Positions 57,341 to 64,000 of a stretch of DNA of 64,000 nt are shown one piece after another. A model generated the notes under the pieces. That model saw only the letters and a list, made by a program, of their open reading frames with translations, was not told the DNA's origin and made no database searches. Location of the stretch: NCBI GenBank assembly GCA_027574665.1, contig CM050666.1, forward strand, positions 8,432,001-8,496,000, written 5' to 3'. Made by a program: the position numbers and the translations under genes. How positions within the stretch are numbered: the stretch's first letter is position 1; each line of letters starts with the position of its first letter. This stretch comes from Rhynochetos jubatus. Its lineage: Eukaryota > Chordata > Aves > Eurypygiformes > Rhynochetidae.

Positions 57341-58928
57341 ATTATCCTAAAGTTTTTTACCATTTACTGGAAACTATTCTTCCTTCCCAGTTTATCTTTT
57401 CTGTATGTTGCTAGATAGATTCTGTACATGGTATTAGCTACCATTTACTTCAGTACACATACCATATCGATTATCTGCATATTAATATGCATTTATGCTT
57501 TTATCTGTACTGATAACCACTTAAGTTAAAACTTACATTGCAAAAAACCAAACTGAAACATTATGTCTAACCTGATTAACAATGAGAATTGTACTTTGTG
57601 TTAGAAAGACTAATCTGTTTTTCCCCACAGCTCAGGACAAATCACAAAACTGCAAGTCTATCCCTTTTTTCTCCCCAAGATACATCAAGTCATGTTTTTT
57701 CAAATCCAGCATTTTGACTTTGAAGTCTGTGAATGTCATTTACCAAATGAAATTTGCCATTTGTTTTTTCTTATACACTTTGCCTGAAACATGACTGCCA
57801 ATCATTTCTGTAGCAGGAAATACAGATGTTGTTTTGGCATTCCAGAAATGAATAGAAGATTGGAACGAGAGATAAAATTGTGAAAGCACTGCCATGCATT
57901 CCATAAAACCCAACTAATTACTAAAACATCCATGCAGATAAAGCCCAATTTCTCATAAACAACGACTTAAAGACCTTCCTTGGTAAATATTTGAAATGAA
58001 CATTCACTTTGCAGTCATGTGTAGAACTACTCTGCTGATTATTATAGATACGAACTGTTCATAAGAATCCTCCAATGTATTATACATTTAAACGAGATGG
58101 CTCCTAAGAGAGTTTAAAAAGCTTTGAAGTAATGTGTATTTGTTCTAACACAACTCTTTTTGGTCTTATTTTTATTCAAACCAACATACTGTACATTCCA
58201 CCTTCTCTACACAGCCTTGTTCTAACACCCTTTGAAATATGACAGATGTATAGCTGCATGACTGTATGAGAAATCTCCTTCTGAGAGAACTTCTTTATAG
58301 TGTGTGCCATGCTTTTCAACAGGAATACTACTGGAGGAAGAATATTAACACAGAGAGTTTACAACAGCACTACAAAAAATTCGAAGTAAAATTCCAGCTT
58401 GATCTTCCTCATCCTGATTACAGAAGATGAAAATGCCTAAATGCAATTTCACCTGTCGGTTGAAAATAATATTTTGCCAAAGGTTGAAACACTTTTTTTG
58501 AGGGTAGACAAACTGACTGACCTCTGGAAGGCTTTTTTTCTCCTTTTCTCCAAATGAACAGCTTGGCTAACATTAGGATTCCATTCGCCATACAAGGGTG
58601 CAACAGGACACCCGTGCACACATAGTTTCCCATTTGTGCCAGCTGGGTAGGACTCCCAGATGAAAACAGTCATTCTGAGCATATCAGGAAACTCGCCTGT
58701 TCCCTCCCTCACTCCCCTTCCAGCCAGGGCACTGAATTAAAGCAATAAAAGTAGTTCTTGCTATTTGGTAGCAAATTAGTATCTATTCAGTGTGGCATGG
58801 TAAAGGAGGGAGGAGAAGGACTTGAAAACTACTTGCAAAGGCATGAGAAAATAGCACTTTACGGTAGCAAAGAGACTCTGACAGGGAGAGAGCAGAGCAA
58901 AGAGAAATCCTGAGCAGGAACACTGGAG

Positions 58929-58944
58929 AAAAAAAAAAAAAAAA
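58929..58944. repeat. Poly-A run, 16 bases
   Basis: Homopolymer A16 inside the large TXNRD2 intron. Confidence 0.9.
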
Positions 58945-59684
58945 TCTTATAAGCCATTTTAAGGATCACTGATGCTCATTAACAGGAAACAGGAGTCCCT
59001 TTCTTGCACAATCTTGGTAGGTCTCACCCAGAAAGTATCACACACCAAGCTCTACAGCTTTGTGGTTCTTAGCAGGGTGCACTTGATTCTTCTGTGTGTA
59101 TTCTTTGAGAATGCACCACCACAGAACTTTCTTTCACTGATGGTTCCCATGCCAACAAAATTTATGATCTAAATTAATTCTGCTTCAAAAAACCAAAAAT
59201 TAAGTGTTCAAATAAAATAAACTTTATTGCTTAGCAAGTGGAACTACATGGCTCACATTGTACTGGAGTCAGACAAGATAATGGTAATAACTCCTTCTAT
59301 CTTTAAACTCTATAAATGCATGGGTAGGTACTATACTGTGATTTCTTTCATTCCCTGTGTTCAGCCCATATGCAGAAAAAAGCTTAAGAGAACTTTTCTA
59401 TAGAGCACTGATTTAATTGTGCAGTTTTTCCCCAGTTGTACACTGGACACAGTATAAAACTGTGTGGCCGAGTTTAAAACTTGCCTTTAGAAGTACCTAT
59501 TAAACAACTCAGGTTCAAAAATCTGCACTAATAAGGACAAAGGCAGGAAAAGGAAATCCAAGTTTTAACAACAAAATGAAAATGACAAATAAATGAAGAC
59601 CTGATTTTTTAAATCCAGAGTAGGAAAGAGGAGAGCATCCTGCCTCCAACTTTATATTTCTTACTTAACTAAATTCTCAAAGGG

Positions 59685-59805
59685 CAGAAGACAAAAAGCA
59701 CCCAAAAGGAAATGACTTGCCCAAAATAACACTGCAGATTGGCAGCAAAATCAGCAACACAATCTAAGGCCCTGCCAGCATTGCCTCTAACAATTGTTTC
59801 TTGGA
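59685..59805 (+). mobile_element. MIR-type SINE in TXNRD2 intron
   Basis: AAATGACTTGCCCAAAATAA then CACTGCAGATTGGCAGCAAA follows the MIR core, antisense to TXNRD2. Degraded. Confidence 0.6.
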
Positions 59806-61181
59806 TGAAATTAAAAACAAAAGTTTGGACAGCAAGGAGGCCCAACCAAGGCAGATATCAGTGACAAGCAGGTGTAAGAGGTTATTGTGAGCAGAATGAG
59901 GGCTTCAGAAAATATCCCAGAGCAATAAGTGACAAGTACAGAGGGAACCTGTATGTGAAGTGAGAAGAAAGGAGAGGAACTGCACATAATCCCAAAGCTC
60001 TGAGTGACTGAACAGGACAGAGATGCTGTGGAGAGTACGCAGAAAGAGGAGAAATAGCCGGGCGCAAACGTGTTTTAACACGGTTTAAAAGGAAATGGCA
60101 AGTCAATGGTAAGTCATTCACATGAAGATGGAGACAGACAGGAAGAAACACATGTCTACAAAGAGGGAAAGAGGTCAGGACTGGTCAGCAGATTTATGAC
60201 ATTTAAGTGCCTCTGGCAGTTCTAGAGTCCAGTCAGAAATCTGCAGGGCTATTCCCAAGACATCATGTAACCTGCTACATCTCTTCAAAAATTCAGAATA
60301 CCTGTAGGGTTTATAAATTTGTGACACTTTTAAAGGACTTTAAACATGGCAGAATAAGAAAACTTTTACAGGTCTCTCAATTTATATTATATATGGTGTT
60401 CAGATATTGCTACAGTATTTAGATTTACCAGACTTCTGAAACAGATGCCTTCACTATATCAGCAACAATCTTGGTAGGAAGGCACGTGTTCAATTCCATG
60501 CAGTTCAACAACAGGTGAGAGAATTCTGTATCTTGCAATGCCCAGTCTCTAGATTCCTCATATTGCCCAAATTTTTCAGGAACAGGAGGCAGCTGATAAA
60601 AACATCCTCCTGTAACTGTACAGTTCAGAATCCAGACAAACATTATCTTTTATGAAGACAAGATATTTGAAGATGCCCAACTTACAGCAGATACTCTGAG
60701 CTCTTCCGTAAACTGAAAATCGAGGGGTTAAAAGTATTTCAGTGCACTTTGATCAGGACAAGACCTTCTTGTCATAGATAACTGTAGACTATCAATAGCA
60801 ATAGATTAAGGCCACAGAATTCTGGTTTTGTATGTATAATAACTTAATTATTTTGCTTAAGTAATTAAGTCCTCTCCTTAAAAAAAATAACAACCACCCC
60901 TCATGTTTACTTGGCATAATCATTCACAAATCATGAACAGAAGTCAAATGCATGTAGTATTTGCAGCAATTATTTTTTCTTATTCTAGGGGAAAATACTT
61001 TTGTCAGAAGCATTTTCTGTCAGGGAGCAGACTAGTCTTGTGACTAGTCTCAATTACACCCCAAAATACTAAAAATGGAATTACAGAACTTGTCACGGTC
61101 ATTCCCAGTAAGTATATTCAGCTACAGAAGGTAGGAACTGTTTTCACTCAGAGTGCACAGTCAGTATGAAGTCATATGTCT

Positions 61182-61235
61182 GAAGTGATAAAAACATTAT
61201 TAGAAAGATAACTGAAGTGATAAAGACATTATTAT
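61182..61235. repeat. Imperfect tandem duplication, period about 31 bp
   Basis: GAAGTGATAAAAACATTATT is followed 31 bases later by GAAGTGATAAAGACATTATT, inside the TXNRD2 intron. Confidence 0.8.
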
Positions 61236-61420
61236 TAGCCTCTGACCAATGATGCATTCTCTGATAAACATCAGTAATAATATCTAATTCTGAGATACTT
61301 CACAAACTCCATGTGAAGGAAATTACTGACCCAGGTGGCTGGCATAAACATTACAGCTCTGCAAAATGAAAAAGCAAAACACTAAGATATATGCCAGAGC
61401 GTGACGACATCTGGGGACTA

Positions 61421-64000
<2,580 letters not shown>

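Overview
This is gene-poor, AT-leaning vertebrate nuclear DNA. Several things point to a sauropsid genome, most likely a bird, with a crocodilian or turtle less likely. There are ancient CR1 LINE 3' fragments, several degraded MIR-type SINEs, a palindromic repeat of a type I associate with turtle and crocodilian genomes, few young repeats, and an intron-split selenoprotein gene. The species cannot be fixed from the sequence.

The one gene I can name is TXNRD2, mitochondrial thioredoxin reductase. It lies on the minus strand at the right end. Six consecutive coding exons (61620 down to 50056) encode roughly the last 208 residues. They cover the end of the FAD/NADPH-binding part, the whole dimerisation domain with the His-Pro-Thr active-site segment, and the C-terminal Gly-Cys-Sec-Gly tail. 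The selenocysteine is an in-frame TGA at 50062-50064, followed by one Gly codon and the true TAA stop. All ten splice sites visible between these exons are GT-AG and the reading frame joins cleanly. The upstream exons and promoter lie beyond 64000.

The 50 kb downstream of TXNRD2 (left in the window) holds no exon I can assign. It contains a strong CpG island at about 24640-25690 with a CRE palindrome and an RFX X-box. By the known human order TBX1-GNB1L-TXNRD2-COMT, this could be the promoter of GNB1L reading left, but no WD40-coding exon is visible, so that is only an inference. A second, smaller CpG island lies at about 3900-4340. Stretches at about 7180-7620, 31450-33700 and 36180-36480 look like candidate conserved regulatory DNA. 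A 165-bp open segment with splice sites on both sides (7906-8070, minus) is a possible orphan exon.

Repeats are two CR1 fragments (both with sense on the minus strand), at least five MIR-like SINEs (all on the plus strand), palindromic MITE-like remnants, poly-A/T runs, and two C tracts of 16-17 bases. I saw no rRNA, tRNA, CRISPR array or prokaryotic-type feature. I found no undescribed system that I would stand behind; the best leads are in the findings.
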